From contig NZ_JAFFID010000004.1 of NCBI RefSeq assembly GCF_017355955.1, positions 1-64,000 of the forward strand: a stretch of 64,000 nucleotides of DNA. The letters run 5' to 3'. The stretch is from Sabulibacter ruber. GTDB taxonomy: Bacteria; Bacteroidota; Bacteroidia; Cytophagales; Hymenobacteraceae. The notes below the pieces were generated by a model, which saw only the letters and a list, made by a program, of their open reading frames with translations, did not search any database and was not told where the DNA came from. Both the position numbers and the translations under genes were made by a program. This document shows, one piece after another, positions 25,478 through 34,856 of this stretch (position 1 is its first letter; every line of letters begins with the position of its first letter).

Positions 25478-26674
25478 CTACGCCATCGCCATGCTTTTCG
25501 CTCTTTGCTTATAGGCTGCAATGAGCAAAAGGCAGAACAGGAACCCGGTGAAGGCCAATCCGGCGCCTACGTATTCTGGCGAGGTATATCCAAAGCCAGC
25601 CGCAATAGGCAAACCTCCCAAGAAAGCTCCCAAAGCATTGGCCATGTTAGACGTTGCCTGCAGCAGGGCAGAAGCCAGCATTTCGGCGCCTTTCGCTTGC
25701 TGCACGATGAGCATTTGCATGGGCGCGATCATCCCAAAGCCTACAGCGCCGGTAACAAAGGTCATGAGAATGGCCGTAGGTTTGAATTGCACCAGCCCAA
25801 TGGTAAGGAACAGGGTTACTACCATGCTCAACAACAGCAACGTGGTGGTGGTCAGGGGCGAGAAGCGGTCTGCCAAACGACCACCCATGAAGTTCCCGGC
25901 GGCCATTCCAAAACCGGCCACTACCATGATGATGGTCATGGAGTTGGGGTTGAAACCGGCCACTTCGGTCATCAACGGCGCGATGTAGCTGATCCAGGCA
26001 AACATACCGCCGGTGCCAATGGTGGAGATGCCAATGATGAGCCACAGTTCTTTATGTTTGAAGATGTTGAGGCTTTTGAGGAAACTGGTCTCAGAGTCTG
26101 ACTTGATGGAAGGCATCCAGAGTTTCACCGCCAAAGCCGCCAGCAAGGCCACTACCGCAATCAGCCCGAAGGAGTAACGCCAGCTGTAATGGTGCCCAAT
26201 GTAGGTACCCAGCGGAACCCCAATGATGTTGGCAACCGTCAATCCGGCAAACATCACCGACACGGCCCTGGCTTCCCTACCCGGTTCGGCTAATTTGCTG
26301 GCCACCACGGCCCCGATCCCAAAGAATGCCCCGTGCGGTAGACCCGCCATGAACCTGGTAGCCATGAGCAACGGGTAATTACCGGCTACTCCAAAAAGCC
26401 CGTTGAAGACACAGACCATCAGCATTAAACCTATCAGAACCTTTTTTGGTGGCATGTTGGAGGTGATGCCAACCATAAGCGGGGCACCGATCACCACGCC
26501 CAAAGCGTAAATGGAAATCAGATGGCCGGCTTCCGGAATGGTGATATTAACGGCCTTTGACATATCCGGCAGAATCCCCATCATCAGGAACTCGGTCATG
26601 CCTATGCTGAAGCCCCCAAGGGTAAGCGAGATAAGACTCAGTTTGATGAGGGGAGAAGCGTTGGTACTTTTCAT
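25478..26674 (-). CDS. MFS transporter, drug/sugar efflux type (AraJ/YdhP-like)
   Basis: The 398-residue protein, taken from ATG 26674 (MKSTNASPLIK), has twelve predicted membrane helices. The start of helix 1 reads LTLGGFSIGMTEFLMMGILP, and the GMTEF segment is typical of the DHA1 family that includes AraJ, YdhP and NepI. The loop 2-3 motif is weak. Such proteins export sugars, nucleosides or drugs by proton antiport in the inner membrane. The 15 residues upstream in the open frame are polar and not conserved in kind. It is divergent from the NmrA-type gene at 27159 over a 484-bp gap. Substrate unknown. Confidence 0.88.
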   Translation of the reverse strand: MKSTNASPLIKLSLISLTLGGFSIGMTEFLMMGILPDMSKAVNITIPEAGHLISIYALGVVIGAPLMVGITSNMPPKKVLIGLMLMVCVFNGLFGVAGNYPLLMATRFMAGLPHGAFFGIGAVVASKLAEPGREARAVSVMFAGLTVANIIGVPLGTYIGHHYSWRYSFGLIAVVALLAALAVKLWMPSIKSDSETSFLKSLNIFKHKELWLIIGISTIGTGGMFAWISYIAPLMTEVAGFNPNSMTIIMVVAGFGMAAGNFMGGRLADRFSPLTTTTLLLLSMVVTLFLTIGLVQFKPTAILMTFVTGAVGFGMIAPMQMLIVQQAKGAEMLASALLQATSNMANALGAFLGGLPIAAGFGYTSPEYVGAGLAFTGFLFCLLLIAAYKQRAKSMAMA

Positions 26675-27158
26675 GGTAAGCGTACTATTTATAAACAAGA
26701 GATCAGAAGAATTGTCCATACTTCACCCTCCATCTGCAAATGGTTTGTAACAGGTTGATTGCAAGCAAAAGGCAGGTGTGTTGGATTTATCCTACTATGA
26801 ATGAAGTATGTATTTGGTAGGAATTACCCAATATAAAGGAGGCATGTTCCTGATGAATGATAAAATAAGGTTTGAGGTAGCAATAACGGCCTTGTTGGAT
26901 AGATGTTTCTCTTACTAAGCGGATTACGTATAAATACCGCTAATCAAGGAAAAACCCTCGGTCCTGTTTTCGCCATATTTTCTTAAAAGTAGACCAAAAA
27001 CAAAGGCCGAGCAACCAACGGCAACTCAGGCTTTGTTTCTGGCTCTTGTGGCTGGTATCTTTTAGGATAGTAGAAGCCCTCAGGCCAGCCCTTGAGTTTA
27101 TTTCTATAACATTTCACCAAGGTTTCTGGTTAATGAGCATTACTTGCTTAAACAAACC
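26675..27158. other. Divergent intergenic region with a modular repeat
   Basis: No gene is seen. The interval must hold promoters for the MFS gene and the reductase gene. At about 26962-27038 it contains a copy of the composite hairpin unit found at several gene ends: GTCCTGTTTT..CTTAAAAG followed by AAACAAAGGCC..GGCTTTGTTT. Here it lies upstream of two genes rather than at an end. Confidence 0.5.
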
Positions 27159-28082
27159 ATGGAGCCACAAAGCACTTCTTCCCTAGAAAATAGTACCATT
27201 GTCTTAGCCGGAGCCACCGGAGATTTAGGAAGCCGCATTGCAAAGGAATTGCGCAAGAGAGGGGCAGACGTAAGGGCGCTGGTCCGCAGGGGTAGCGGTA
27301 CTCCTAAAGTAGCAGCGTTGCAGAAGTTGGGCGTGCAGGTGATGGAAGTTAATTTCAACGATGTCGCTGCGCTGAGCAAGGCGTGTGAAGGGGCTTCCTG
27401 TGTAGTGTCTGCGTTGTCTGGCCTGCGTGAAGTTATTGTGGAGGCGCAGACAAAGCTGCTGGAGGCAGCACTGCAGGCCGGGATTCTCCGTTTTATTCCC
27501 TCAGACTTCGCAATTGACTTTACCAAGCTTCCCAAAGGCACCAACCGCAACCTGGATCTCAGAAAAGAATTCAAACAGCGCCTGGATGAAGCACCCATCG
27601 CGGCTACCTCCATCCTGAATGGCATGTTCACCGATTTGCTCACCGGGCAGGCTCCCGTAGTGCTCTTCCCTCTGAAGCGCGTGATGTACTGGGGCAACGC
27701 AGATCAGTCCCTGGATTTTACCACCATTGAAGATACGGCGGCTTACACGGCGGCTGCGGCCTTAGACCCAACCACGCCCAGGTATCTGCGGGTTGCCGGA
27801 GATGTGCTTTCTGTCAGAGAGCTCCAAACGGTGGCCAGCAACGTGACCGGAGAAGAGTTCAAACTGCTCCGGCTTGGAGGCTTAGGAGTGCTGGACACCA
27901 TGATCAAACTGACTAGGTTTTTCTCACCCAGTAAAGACGAGGTGTTCCCGCCCTGGCAAGGCATGCAGTACCTGCGCAACATGCTCAGCGGTACTCCCAA
28001 GCTGGCGCCGCTGGACAACCATCGGTATCCTGAAATAAAATGGACGAGCGTGCGGGAAGTGCTCGCTACACGCAAGCCGTAA
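27159..28082 (+). CDS. NmrA-like/isoflavone-reductase-type NAD(P)H oxidoreductase
   Basis: The 307-residue protein (from ATG 27159, MEPQSTSS) has an N-terminal Rossmann fold with IVLAGATGDLGSRIAKELRK, a GxxGxxG dinucleotide motif, and ALVRRGSGTPK for the NADP phosphate. FIPSDFAIDF and SILNGMFTDL follow as in the aromatic-alcohol-reductase/NmrA group. This is an atypical SDR; the Tyr-xxx-Lys pair is not obvious, so it could be either an enzyme or a redox sensor. A TTG at 27144 would add five residues but ATG is preferred. A hairpin terminator lies between it and the converging esterase gene. Confidence 0.83.
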   Translation: MEPQSTSSLENSTIVLAGATGDLGSRIAKELRKRGADVRALVRRGSGTPKVAALQKLGVQVMEVNFNDVAALSKACEGASCVVSALSGLREVIVEAQTKLLEAALQAGILRFIPSDFAIDFTKLPKGTNRNLDLRKEFKQRLDEAPIAATSILNGMFTDLLTGQAPVVLFPLKRVMYWGNADQSLDFTTIEDTAAYTAAAALDPTTPRYLRVAGDVLSVRELQTVASNVTGEEFKLLRLGGLGVLDTMIKLTRFFSPSKDEVFPPWQGMQYLRNMLSGTPKLAPLDNHRYPEIKWTSVREVLATRKP

Positions 28083-28127
28083 GGATCAACCTGTTTCAGG
28101 GGGGGTTCTAAAAAATAGCTTAAAAAC

Positions 28128-28160
28128 AAAGAAGGAGCAACCCATGGCTGCTCCTTCTTT
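28128..28160. terminator. Bidirectional terminator (modular repeat family)
   Basis: AAAGAAGGAGCA and TGCTCCTTCTTT form a perfect 12-bp stem with a 9-nt loop between converging genes. The same sequence pattern recurs at 26996, 29571 and 31311. Confidence 0.8.
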
Positions 28161-28179
28161 CAGGCTTTAGGCCAGAACT

Positions 28180-29388
28180 TTACTGACCGGCTTCCAATTG
28201 CTTCAGCTTGCGTCTTGTTTCCGCTACCTCCTCCAGAGATAGCGCCTTTCTGAAAGCTTCCATGGCTTTTTTCTTATCCCCTATGGCCACGTAATAGTCG
28301 CCCATAGAGTCATGCAGGTTGCCGTCTGCGGGGTAATTGTCCAGGTTCAGCTTGAAGAACTGGTAGGCTTTGTCATACCGCTTGTTGCCCAGCGAAATAT
28401 ATCCCAAGGCGTTCACCGTCCCCGCTGAGGGCAGCACCGGGTACTGCATCATGGCCGACACCGCTTTGTAATGGTCTTTGATGTACTCCACCGTAATGGT
28501 AGGGTCATTCAAGTTTTTGTCTAGCTCATATTTTTTAAATAGGAAGCGCAACGCGTCATACCCGGCGGGCAAAGGCACCGAAGAGTGATTATCTTCTGGG
28601 TAGTACTTCCAGGTCCAGACCAGGTTCTTGCTTTTTCTGAGAATGTCCCTGAACTGGAAGTGGTTGCGCACGTTGCCATTGGCATATACGGTGTCTTTGA
28701 TCACCCTTACGGTGTCCATGCCTTTCTCCATGGTGTTAGAGGCCGCATAGTAAAGGTTCTTGTTAGCGTATTCTTTTTGCGAAAATGCTTTCTGAGCTTG
28801 TTTGGTGATGAGGTGACCGTTCCACCACACGCTAGGGTCAATGGCTACATAGGAATTAAACAAAGCTGGGTGGTTCACTAGCGCGTGGAGGACCGTGAGC
28901 CCACCCAATGAATGGCCCACAAACATGCGGTAAGGCGCAGTGCGGTAGCGGGATTCCACAAAAGGCATGAGTTCTTTTTGAATAAAGGAAATGAATTTCT
29001 CCCCTCGGCCTGAATTCTTGAAATCTGGGTCTACCATGCCATCCCGGCTGAACTTAGAGGGCGTGGGGGTAAGCTCGCTTCCTCTGTCTTTGCTCAGGAT
29101 GCCTACCACTATCATCTTGGGCATCTTTCCTACGGAGCTCATCTCGTCTACCATGCCCGTCACAGAATGAAAGAAGTCTTTGCCGTCTAGCAGGTACATG
29201 ACCGGGTAACGCGTGTGGACATCAGAAGACTTGGGCACATACACCCAGATTTCGCGATCTTCCTTTAGAATAGTGGAATGAAGGGTTTCTTTGGTGCCGA
29301 TGGTTATTTGGTTGTCGTTCTGCTTAGCCGCCTGCCCGAAGCAAAGCGCTGGCAGCAGGAGTAATAAAACGGAAAGGAATACTCTCAT
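28180..29388 (-). CDS. Exported esterase (Fes/IroE-like alpha/beta-hydrolase) with C-terminal TPRs
   Basis: Signal peptide MRVFLSVLLLLLPALCFGQ, then an esterase-D-like alpha/beta-hydrolase (about 25-265). VMYLLDGKDFFHSVTG is at its start, the nucleophile elbow is FVGHSLGGL, and a probable catalytic His lies in YPEDNHSSVP. About 130 C-terminal residues contain at least two tetratricopeptide repeats (LGNKRYDKAYQFFKLNLDNY, AIGDKKKAMEAFRKALSLEE). The esterase part resembles enzymes that open siderophore lactones or cleave formylglutathione; a siderophore role is not supported by neighbours. The fusion to TPRs suggests protein contacts in the periplasm. The gene at 29861 has the same arrangement. 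Confidence 0.86.
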   Translation of the reverse strand: MRVFLSVLLLLLPALCFGQAAKQNDNQITIGTKETLHSTILKEDREIWVYVPKSSDVHTRYPVMYLLDGKDFFHSVTGMVDEMSSVGKMPKMIVVGILSKDRGSELTPTPSKFSRDGMVDPDFKNSGRGEKFISFIQKELMPFVESRYRTAPYRMFVGHSLGGLTVLHALVNHPALFNSYVAIDPSVWWNGHLITKQAQKAFSQKEYANKNLYYAASNTMEKGMDTVRVIKDTVYANGNVRNHFQFRDILRKSKNLVWTWKYYPEDNHSSVPLPAGYDALRFLFKKYELDKNLNDPTITVEYIKDHYKAVSAMMQYPVLPSAGTVNALGYISLGNKRYDKAYQFFKLNLDNYPADGNLHDSMGDYYVAIGDKKKAMEAFRKALSLEEVAETRRKLKQLEAGQ

Positions 29389-29860
29389 AAGAGGTGGAGG
29401 GAAGAAAAGGAAGGATGATTAAATTCTTTAAATATCAATTCACTAAGGTAAACCGATTTCACTGATCACTCTCAAGGAATTTCTATATATAATTGAATGA
29501 ATATTTTGCTGCTGACTTGATTCATAAGGGAAGTTGCTGTTTTTACCCTTTCGTTGGTGAAAATAGCCCCAAAACAAAGAAGGAGCGACCAATGGCTTTC
29601 CCAGAGGGTTAAGTCATTACGTCTTTGAATGTCCCAAAGGTCTTGTTGGCGGACTTTGCTTTGAACCTGATTATGTTCTAACGGAATGCGTACGACGTTA
29701 AGGTGTAGCGTCGTTACAGGGCAATATGTAGCGTCGTTACACCGTAACGACGTCAGCCGGCAGGATGAAAGGGCGCTACCTTCCCAGAACAAGGTCAGCC
29801 CGGGGCAAAAGCACTTTCACCCTATAAGATTCAGCAGCCCGATAGCCCATACCCCTTCCT
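29389..29860. other. Gene-free gap with repeat remnants
   Basis: No credible coding frame. It holds a degenerate copy of the modular hairpin unit (29536-29604) whose right stem arm is lost, a partial and a complete GTTAC hairpin (29690-29752), and presumably the promoter of the esterase gene. Confidence 0.6.
29732..29752. repeat. GTTAC-family REP-like hairpin, copy 5
   Basis: Arms CGTCGTTAC and GTAACGACG, loop ACC. A half copy (GTAGCGTCGTTAC) precedes it by about 15 bp. Confidence 0.75.
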
Positions 29861-31102
29861 TCATTTAGCCTGTTTCAATTGATTGATTTTCTCAAGGTTG
29901 TTCTTGCTGTTTCTGAGCGCAGAAGAGTCGTTTGCCGAGGTGGCAAGTTCAATGGCTTTCAGGAACTGCTGTTCTGCCAGTTTGAGGTTCCCCTGCTTGA
30001 GCAAGGCTTCGCCGTAACTATCAAACGCGTTAGCCGATTGCGGGTACTGGACCGTGTTGTATTTGAACGTCAGTAGGGCCAGGCCGATATGATCTGGATT
30101 GTTGAGTTGCTGGTAAGCAATGGTGTTGATCATGGGCTCCTTGAGCCCGGAGTTCTTTAGCGCCTCGAACACCACTGCCTCGGCCTGCGACGATTTTCGC
30201 TGTTTCAGGTAAGAAGCTGCCTGCAACATTTTAGCTTCTAAGGCCGCCATTTTCGCTTCGTGTTCCTGCCGCTGCTTTTCCTTGGTGGCGGCCTGTACCA
30301 CCTGGTTGATTGCGTCCACCACCAACTCCGGCTCTTCGCGGTGGATGTTGTGGCCGCTTCTGGAGGTGATGACGTGCTCGCCGCTGGTAAACTGATTAAA
30401 GAACTCGTTGTGCAGATTCCGCCATATTTCCACGCCTTTGGGCTCGTGCAGGAACAACTCAGGGTTAGCCCGCTTCTGAACCGAGGTCAGGACCACGGCC
30501 GGTACCTGGGGCAGCTTCCCAAAATCAGGCAACTCGGCTTTCTCAAATATCTGGTTGATGGCTTCGTTCTCCTGCTTGAATTTGGCGGGCACGAAGCTGT
30601 TCTGCAGCTCTACGTCTTTCATCGCTTTGGCATAGTCTGCCTTTTTCAGTTCCTGCATCATTTTCTCATGCGCCGGGTCCACAAATACAAACCCTTTCAC
30701 TTTGTCTGGGTGCTTGGCCGCGTAGGCGCGAATAATGAAGGCTCCGTAGGAATGGCCCACCAAAATGAAGGGTGCTTTGAGGTTGGCCTTTTCCACCAGG
30801 GTTTCCAGGTCCTGCACCGTCTGCTCCAGGGTATGCGTATTGGGATTAGGTTCCGAGTTGCCTGTTCCGGCCCTGGAGTACAGTAGCACCTGATTGGTCT
30901 GCATCACCTCAGAGGCTACGTTGCCCCATACTTTATAAGCCGTCCCAAACCCCGATTCAAAGATGACGGTGTATTCTCCTGTACCGGCCTGTACCATTTC
31001 CAGGGAGTGGTTCCCCACATTTACCATTTTAGTTTGCTGTGCGTTGGCCAATGCCGTATTCCCCAGGAAAAACAGCAGCAGCAAGGTTCTTTTGAGCATC
31101 AT
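29861..31102 (-). CDS. Exported alpha/beta-hydrolase with C-terminal TPRs
   Basis: The 413-residue protein starts with a signal peptide (TLLLLFFLGNTALANAQQ). The hydrolase domain (about 25-270) has ILVGHSYGAFIIRAYAAKHP with the nucleophile elbow GHSYG, then GFVFVDPAHEKM, and a late SGHNIHREEP that supplies the catalytic His. A lysine/glutamate-rich helix and TPR-like repeats (AFDSYGEALLKQGNLKLAEQ) form the last 130 residues. The substrate is unknown; the catalytic domain resembles the general hydrolase/haloperoxidase group, unlike the esterase fold variant next door. The gene sits upstream of that esterase gene on the same strand, 472 bp apart. Confidence 0.85.
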   Translation of the reverse strand: MMLKRTLLLLFFLGNTALANAQQTKMVNVGNHSLEMVQAGTGEYTVIFESGFGTAYKVWGNVASEVMQTNQVLLYSRAGTGNSEPNPNTHTLEQTVQDLETLVEKANLKAPFILVGHSYGAFIIRAYAAKHPDKVKGFVFVDPAHEKMMQELKKADYAKAMKDVELQNSFVPAKFKQENEAINQIFEKAELPDFGKLPQVPAVVLTSVQKRANPELFLHEPKGVEIWRNLHNEFFNQFTSGEHVITSRSGHNIHREEPELVVDAINQVVQAATKEKQRQEHEAKMAALEAKMLQAASYLKQRKSSQAEAVVFEALKNSGLKEPMINTIAYQQLNNPDHIGLALLTFKYNTVQYPQSANAFDSYGEALLKQGNLKLAEQQFLKAIELATSANDSSALRNSKNNLEKINQLKQAK

Positions 31103-31316
31103 AGAATTAGTTGTTTAGCAAGATGGGGGGCACCAGTTCAGCAATGAAGCTGCGGCAGAAGGTTAATATCTTGTAGATGCTATATAAAAGGCGCCGGTTG
31201 CCTGAAAGGATTCTTTTTCATCGGGGTGCTGCTATGTGAACCAGAGTACAACCGGATATTGAGGAGTAATTGATTGGGTCCTTTTTGACCTGTTTCCCAG
31301 AAAACAGCCCAAAAAC

Positions 31317-31348
31317 AAAGAAGGAGGAACCAACGGCTCCTCCTTCTT
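31317..31348 (-). terminator. Terminator of the M16 gene (modular repeat family)
   Basis: AAGAAGGAGGA and TCCTCCTTCTT form an 11-bp stem about 45 bp past the stop codon at 31391. It is preceded by the CCTGTTT..AAAACAGCCC unit at 31287-31316. Confidence 0.75.
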
Positions 31349-31390
31349 CAAAAGTCTAGATACTAAAATCTAGCGTCTGACATCCATCGC

Positions 31391-34354
31391 TTAATACCCA
31401 AACAGCTCTTTCAACGTCAGTTGCTTCACAGTGCCGTATTTGGCCAGTTCCTTGAAGTTGAGCCGGTCTTTGGAGCCAATCACCAGAATGGTCTGGTTCT
31501 GGCCTTTCACAAACTGCTGCTGAAAAGCTTTGATCTGGTCTAAGGTGAGGGCATCCAGGCTCTCGTAGATGTCGCGGCGCAGGTCATGGTCTACGCCCAG
31601 TTTGCGGGCCTGCTCATAGTTCATTAAAATGCCCACTTTGTTGATGCGCTCCGTCGCGATGCTGTTCCGCACCGAGGCTTTGGCATTCTCAAAGTTAGCG
31701 GCCGCCAACGGCAGGTTGTTCAGGAGTTCCTGCATGCCTGCCATGGCTTCGGGAAGTTTGTCTGACTGTGTGCCTATGTACGACATGATGTAGTTGGCGC
31801 GGTCTTTCCGACTGGCGTTGGCAAAACGAGAGCTGGCCGAGTACGCCAAAGCCCGCGATTCGCGGAGTTCCTGGAACACGATGGCACCCATGCCGCCGTC
31901 AAAGTACTCGTTGTACAGCCTGATGGTAGGCACCAGTTTAGGGTCATAATTGAGAGACTTGGTCAAAAACAGCAACTCGGCCTGTACCATGTCATAGTTG
32001 GTCCAGTACACGCGGCGGTCTTTGATGTCCAGCTCTTTGAAGGCATTCTCGGCGGGAACCGGTTTCAGGCTGGTCGGTACAATGTGCCCGGTGTTCAGAG
32101 TAGCACTGATGGTTTGCAACTCGCGCGGACCGTAGTACAGCACGCGGTGCTGGTACGTTGGAATGCTCTTGATGCGGGTAATCAGCTCAGCGGGTTTCAC
32201 TTTCTTCAGCTCCTGCTCGCTCAGAATGTGCGTGAACGGGTTCTTAGGGCCGTACTTGGCGTAGTTCACCATGGCCACGCTGTGGATGATGTTCTTGTTC
32301 AGCTTGGCGTCTTTGCGGTCCTTCAGGATACCAGCCACCATGTCGCTCAGAGCCTGGGGATCGGCTTTGGGGTTCTGCAGCAGACTTTCAAACAACTGTA
32401 GCCCTTGTTCCAGATTGGCGTCCAAACCAGTCAAAGACACATACACCTGGTCTTGCCCAGACGATACCCCAAATGAGCACCCGATCTTGAAGAACTCTTT
32501 CTGCAGCTCCTCGGCGGTGTATTTGTCGGTGCCCAGGTACTGCAGGTAATCCACGGCCAGACCCAACTTCAGGTCGTTGTTGGTGCCCATGTCCAGAATG
32601 TAGTACAGGTTGAACAGGCCGTTCTCCTTGTTCTGGGTGTAGTAGATAGGAATACCCGATTTGAGCGTGCCCTGCTGGATGTCCTTCTGGTAATCCACAA
32701 ACTGCGGCTGCAACTCAGAAACGGTGCGGCTGGCCACCTGTTTGTAGAACTCAGACTGCGCCTCGCGGTTGGCCGGCACTGGCGTGATGGTGGGTTTCTC
32801 CACTTTCTGGGCAGTCGGGTCCTGACCGGTGCGTTTGTAGATGACGGCGTAGTTGTTTCCGTAGTAGCGGTTGGCCACGTCCATCACGTCCTGCTTGGTG
32901 ATCTTCTCAAATTCGTCTTCCTGCTTCAGGTAATCGGCCCAGTCCTGGCGCGCGATGAACGCATCCACGAAAGCCGTAGCGCGGGCGGCATTGCTCTCGT
33001 AGGCTTTCATCTTACTGATCTTGTTTTTGTTCACAATGGCCGGAATGAGCCAATCCTCAAACTGGCCTTTCTTCACCAGTTCAATCTGCTGCAGCAACAG
33101 GTTTTTCACCTGGTCCAGCGTCTGACCCTGGCGCGGATTGCCGGTGAGGAAGTGAGCCGAGTAATCATTGTAAATCTCAGCGAAAGACGCAGCGCCCAAA
33201 GCGGCTTGCTTCTGGTTGATGTTCAGGTCAATCAATCCGGCCTGTCCGTTGCTCAGAATCTGGTTGATCATGCGCAGCACCAAGGCGTCTTTGGACTTGA
33301 TGCCTGGAAACCGGTAGGCCATCAGCAGCATCTCAGACTCTGGCCCCAGAATCTCCTTCACAACAGGCGCGGTAATAGGCTTCTCCTGCGGAGCGTTGTA
33401 CACCGGATCGGCTTTCTTCTGCCACCGCCCGAAGTGCTCGTTGATGGTTCTGATGGTCTGATCGAAATCAAGGTCGCCGCTCATGGCAATGGCCATGTTG
33501 TTGGGCACGTAGTACTTATCGAAATACTTCTTGATTTCGGTAATAGACGGGTTCTTCAGGTGCTCCACCGTTCCGATGGTGGTCTGGGCGCCGTACTGGT
33601 GCGTAGGGAACAAGGCCGCGAAGGCCGCCTCAAACGCTTTGTTCTGGTCAGAGTCCAGGGAGCGGTTCTTTTCCTCGTACACGGCCTCAAGTTCCGTGTG
33701 GAACAATCTGGGAATCATCACGCCCAGGCGCTCGGCCTCCAGCATGGCCCACTTGTCTACCTGGTTGCTGGGGATGTCGCCGTAATAAATGGTCTGCTCC
33801 ACCCAGGTGCTGGCGTTGGAGTTCTCCATGCCCATGGCGGCCACCAATTTATCATACTCGTTCGGCACTGCGTACTTGGCGGCTACTCCGGAGATGGAGT
33901 CAATCTGGTGGTACGTTTTCTTGCGGAGGGCCGGGTCTTTCTGGGTACGGTACTGCTCGTACAGGGCCTCAATCTTGGCCAGTTCCTGCTGCTCCTTTTC
34001 CCAGTTGATGGTACCCAGGCGCGTTGAGCCTTTGAAGGCCATGTGCTCCAGGTAGTGCGCCAGACCGGTGGCATCGGCGGGATCGTTTTTGCTACCGGCC
34101 CGCACGGCAATGTAGGTCTGGATGCGCGGCGCATTCTCGTATTTGGTCAGGTACACGGTAAGTCCGTTGTCCAGTTTGTAGATGCGCGCGTTCAGCGGAT
34201 CATTGGGCACGGAAGTGTAGGGGAACTCTTTCTGGGCTGCCTCCGCCGATGGGCTTTCCGTTGCCGAGGAAGCAGTCTGGGTTGGCGTACTGGTTTTGCA
34301 CTGGGCAAACAGCATCGCTCCCATCAGGGAAAAAGCAATAAATCTTTTTTTCAC
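31391..34354 (-). CDS. M16 family zinc peptidase lipoprotein (pitrilysin/insulinase type)
   Basis: The protein has two M16 halves. The first carries the inverted zinc motif HYLEHMAFKGS (HxxEH, about residues 98-102), with the distal Glu about 75 residues later in LEAVYEEKNRSLD; the second half (from about 520) is the inactive partner. I start at GTG 34354 because VKKRFIAFSLMGAMLFAQC is then a good lipoprotein signal with lipobox; the frame upstream to 34402 adds 16 residues that would spoil it. The length of about 987 residues is that of full pitrilysin-like clamshell enzymes, which degrade peptides inside a closed chamber. Located in the periplasm or outer membrane, and transcribed alone. 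Confidence 0.9.
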   Translation of the reverse strand: MKKRFIAFSLMGAMLFAQCKTSTPTQTASSATESPSAEAAQKEFPYTSVPNDPLNARIYKLDNGLTVYLTKYENAPRIQTYIAVRAGSKNDPADATGLAHYLEHMAFKGSTRLGTINWEKEQQELAKIEALYEQYRTQKDPALRKKTYHQIDSISGVAAKYAVPNEYDKLVAAMGMENSNASTWVEQTIYYGDIPSNQVDKWAMLEAERLGVMIPRLFHTELEAVYEEKNRSLDSDQNKAFEAAFAALFPTHQYGAQTTIGTVEHLKNPSITEIKKYFDKYYVPNNMAIAMSGDLDFDQTIRTINEHFGRWQKKADPVYNAPQEKPITAPVVKEILGPESEMLLMAYRFPGIKSKDALVLRMINQILSNGQAGLIDLNINQKQAALGAASFAEIYNDYSAHFLTGNPRQGQTLDQVKNLLLQQIELVKKGQFEDWLIPAIVNKNKISKMKAYESNAARATAFVDAFIARQDWADYLKQEDEFEKITKQDVMDVANRYYGNNYAVIYKRTGQDPTAQKVEKPTITPVPANREAQSEFYKQVASRTVSELQPQFVDYQKDIQQGTLKSGIPIYYTQNKENGLFNLYYILDMGTNNDLKLGLAVDYLQYLGTDKYTAEELQKEFFKIGCSFGVSSGQDQVYVSLTGLDANLEQGLQLFESLLQNPKADPQALSDMVAGILKDRKDAKLNKNIIHSVAMVNYAKYGPKNPFTHILSEQELKKVKPAELITRIKSIPTYQHRVLYYGPRELQTISATLNTGHIVPTSLKPVPAENAFKELDIKDRRVYWTNYDMVQAELLFLTKSLNYDPKLVPTIRLYNEYFDGGMGAIVFQELRESRALAYSASSRFANASRKDRANYIMSYIGTQSDKLPEAMAGMQELLNNLPLAAANFENAKASVRNSIATERINKVGILMNYEQARKLGVDHDLRRDIYESLDALTLDQIKAFQQQFVKGQNQTILVIGSKDRLNFKELAKYGTVKQLTLKELFGY

Positions 34355-34768
34355 GTCTGGTGGATTAATCTTGTAGATGGTTACCAAATATAGGAAAACC
34401 AAGGGATTTTATGGCGTTGATTATAACGCTTTGAGAATGAGGATTAGTGTGGTTGCTGGTAGCTAAGGATATGCTTTAGCTAAGTGCGATGTTAATCCTG
34501 TCTGTTGCTGGCGTAGCTTTCGCTTGCCTATGGATTTATGGGCGGGTCTTTGCATAGCAGGCGTTATGCGCTCACGGCCGCGGGGGCCCCCGCGCTCACG
34601 CTGTACCAGCTTCCTTTGCTCCCTGGCGGTCGCAATGCCTGCGGCACCGGAACCTGCTAAGGCGCTCGCCCGAAAGACTGGAATTAGGGAAAGAGGCGGC
34701 AGCACTGACGGTGACAGAACCTCGTAGAGACAAGGCACTGCCTTGTCGCCTACACGCATTGCCCTCCT

Positions 34769-34820
34769 CATGGTTCAAGTCTGTGACTTGGACCTACTAT
34801 GATGGCAGTTTGTAACTGCC
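34769..34820. repeat. Double-hairpin repeat, copy 1
   Basis: The first 25 bp (starting CATGGTTCAAGTCTGTGACT) are identical to 53346-53370. It contains two hairpins with 3-nt loops: CAAGTC-TGT-GACTTG and GGCAGTT-TGT-AACTGCC. Confidence 0.7.
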
Positions 34821-34856
34821 GTGTTACCGTAGCTGTGACTAAGGCCCAATCAAACC

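Noticed and set aside
28180..29388. Siderophore esterase operon
   Set aside because: The esterase fold fits, but no TonB receptor, iron transporter or siderophore synthesis gene is adjacent.
33152..34027. 291-residue plus-strand frame
   Set aside because: Antisense shadow of the M16 peptidase gene, whose zinc motif and domain order are clear.
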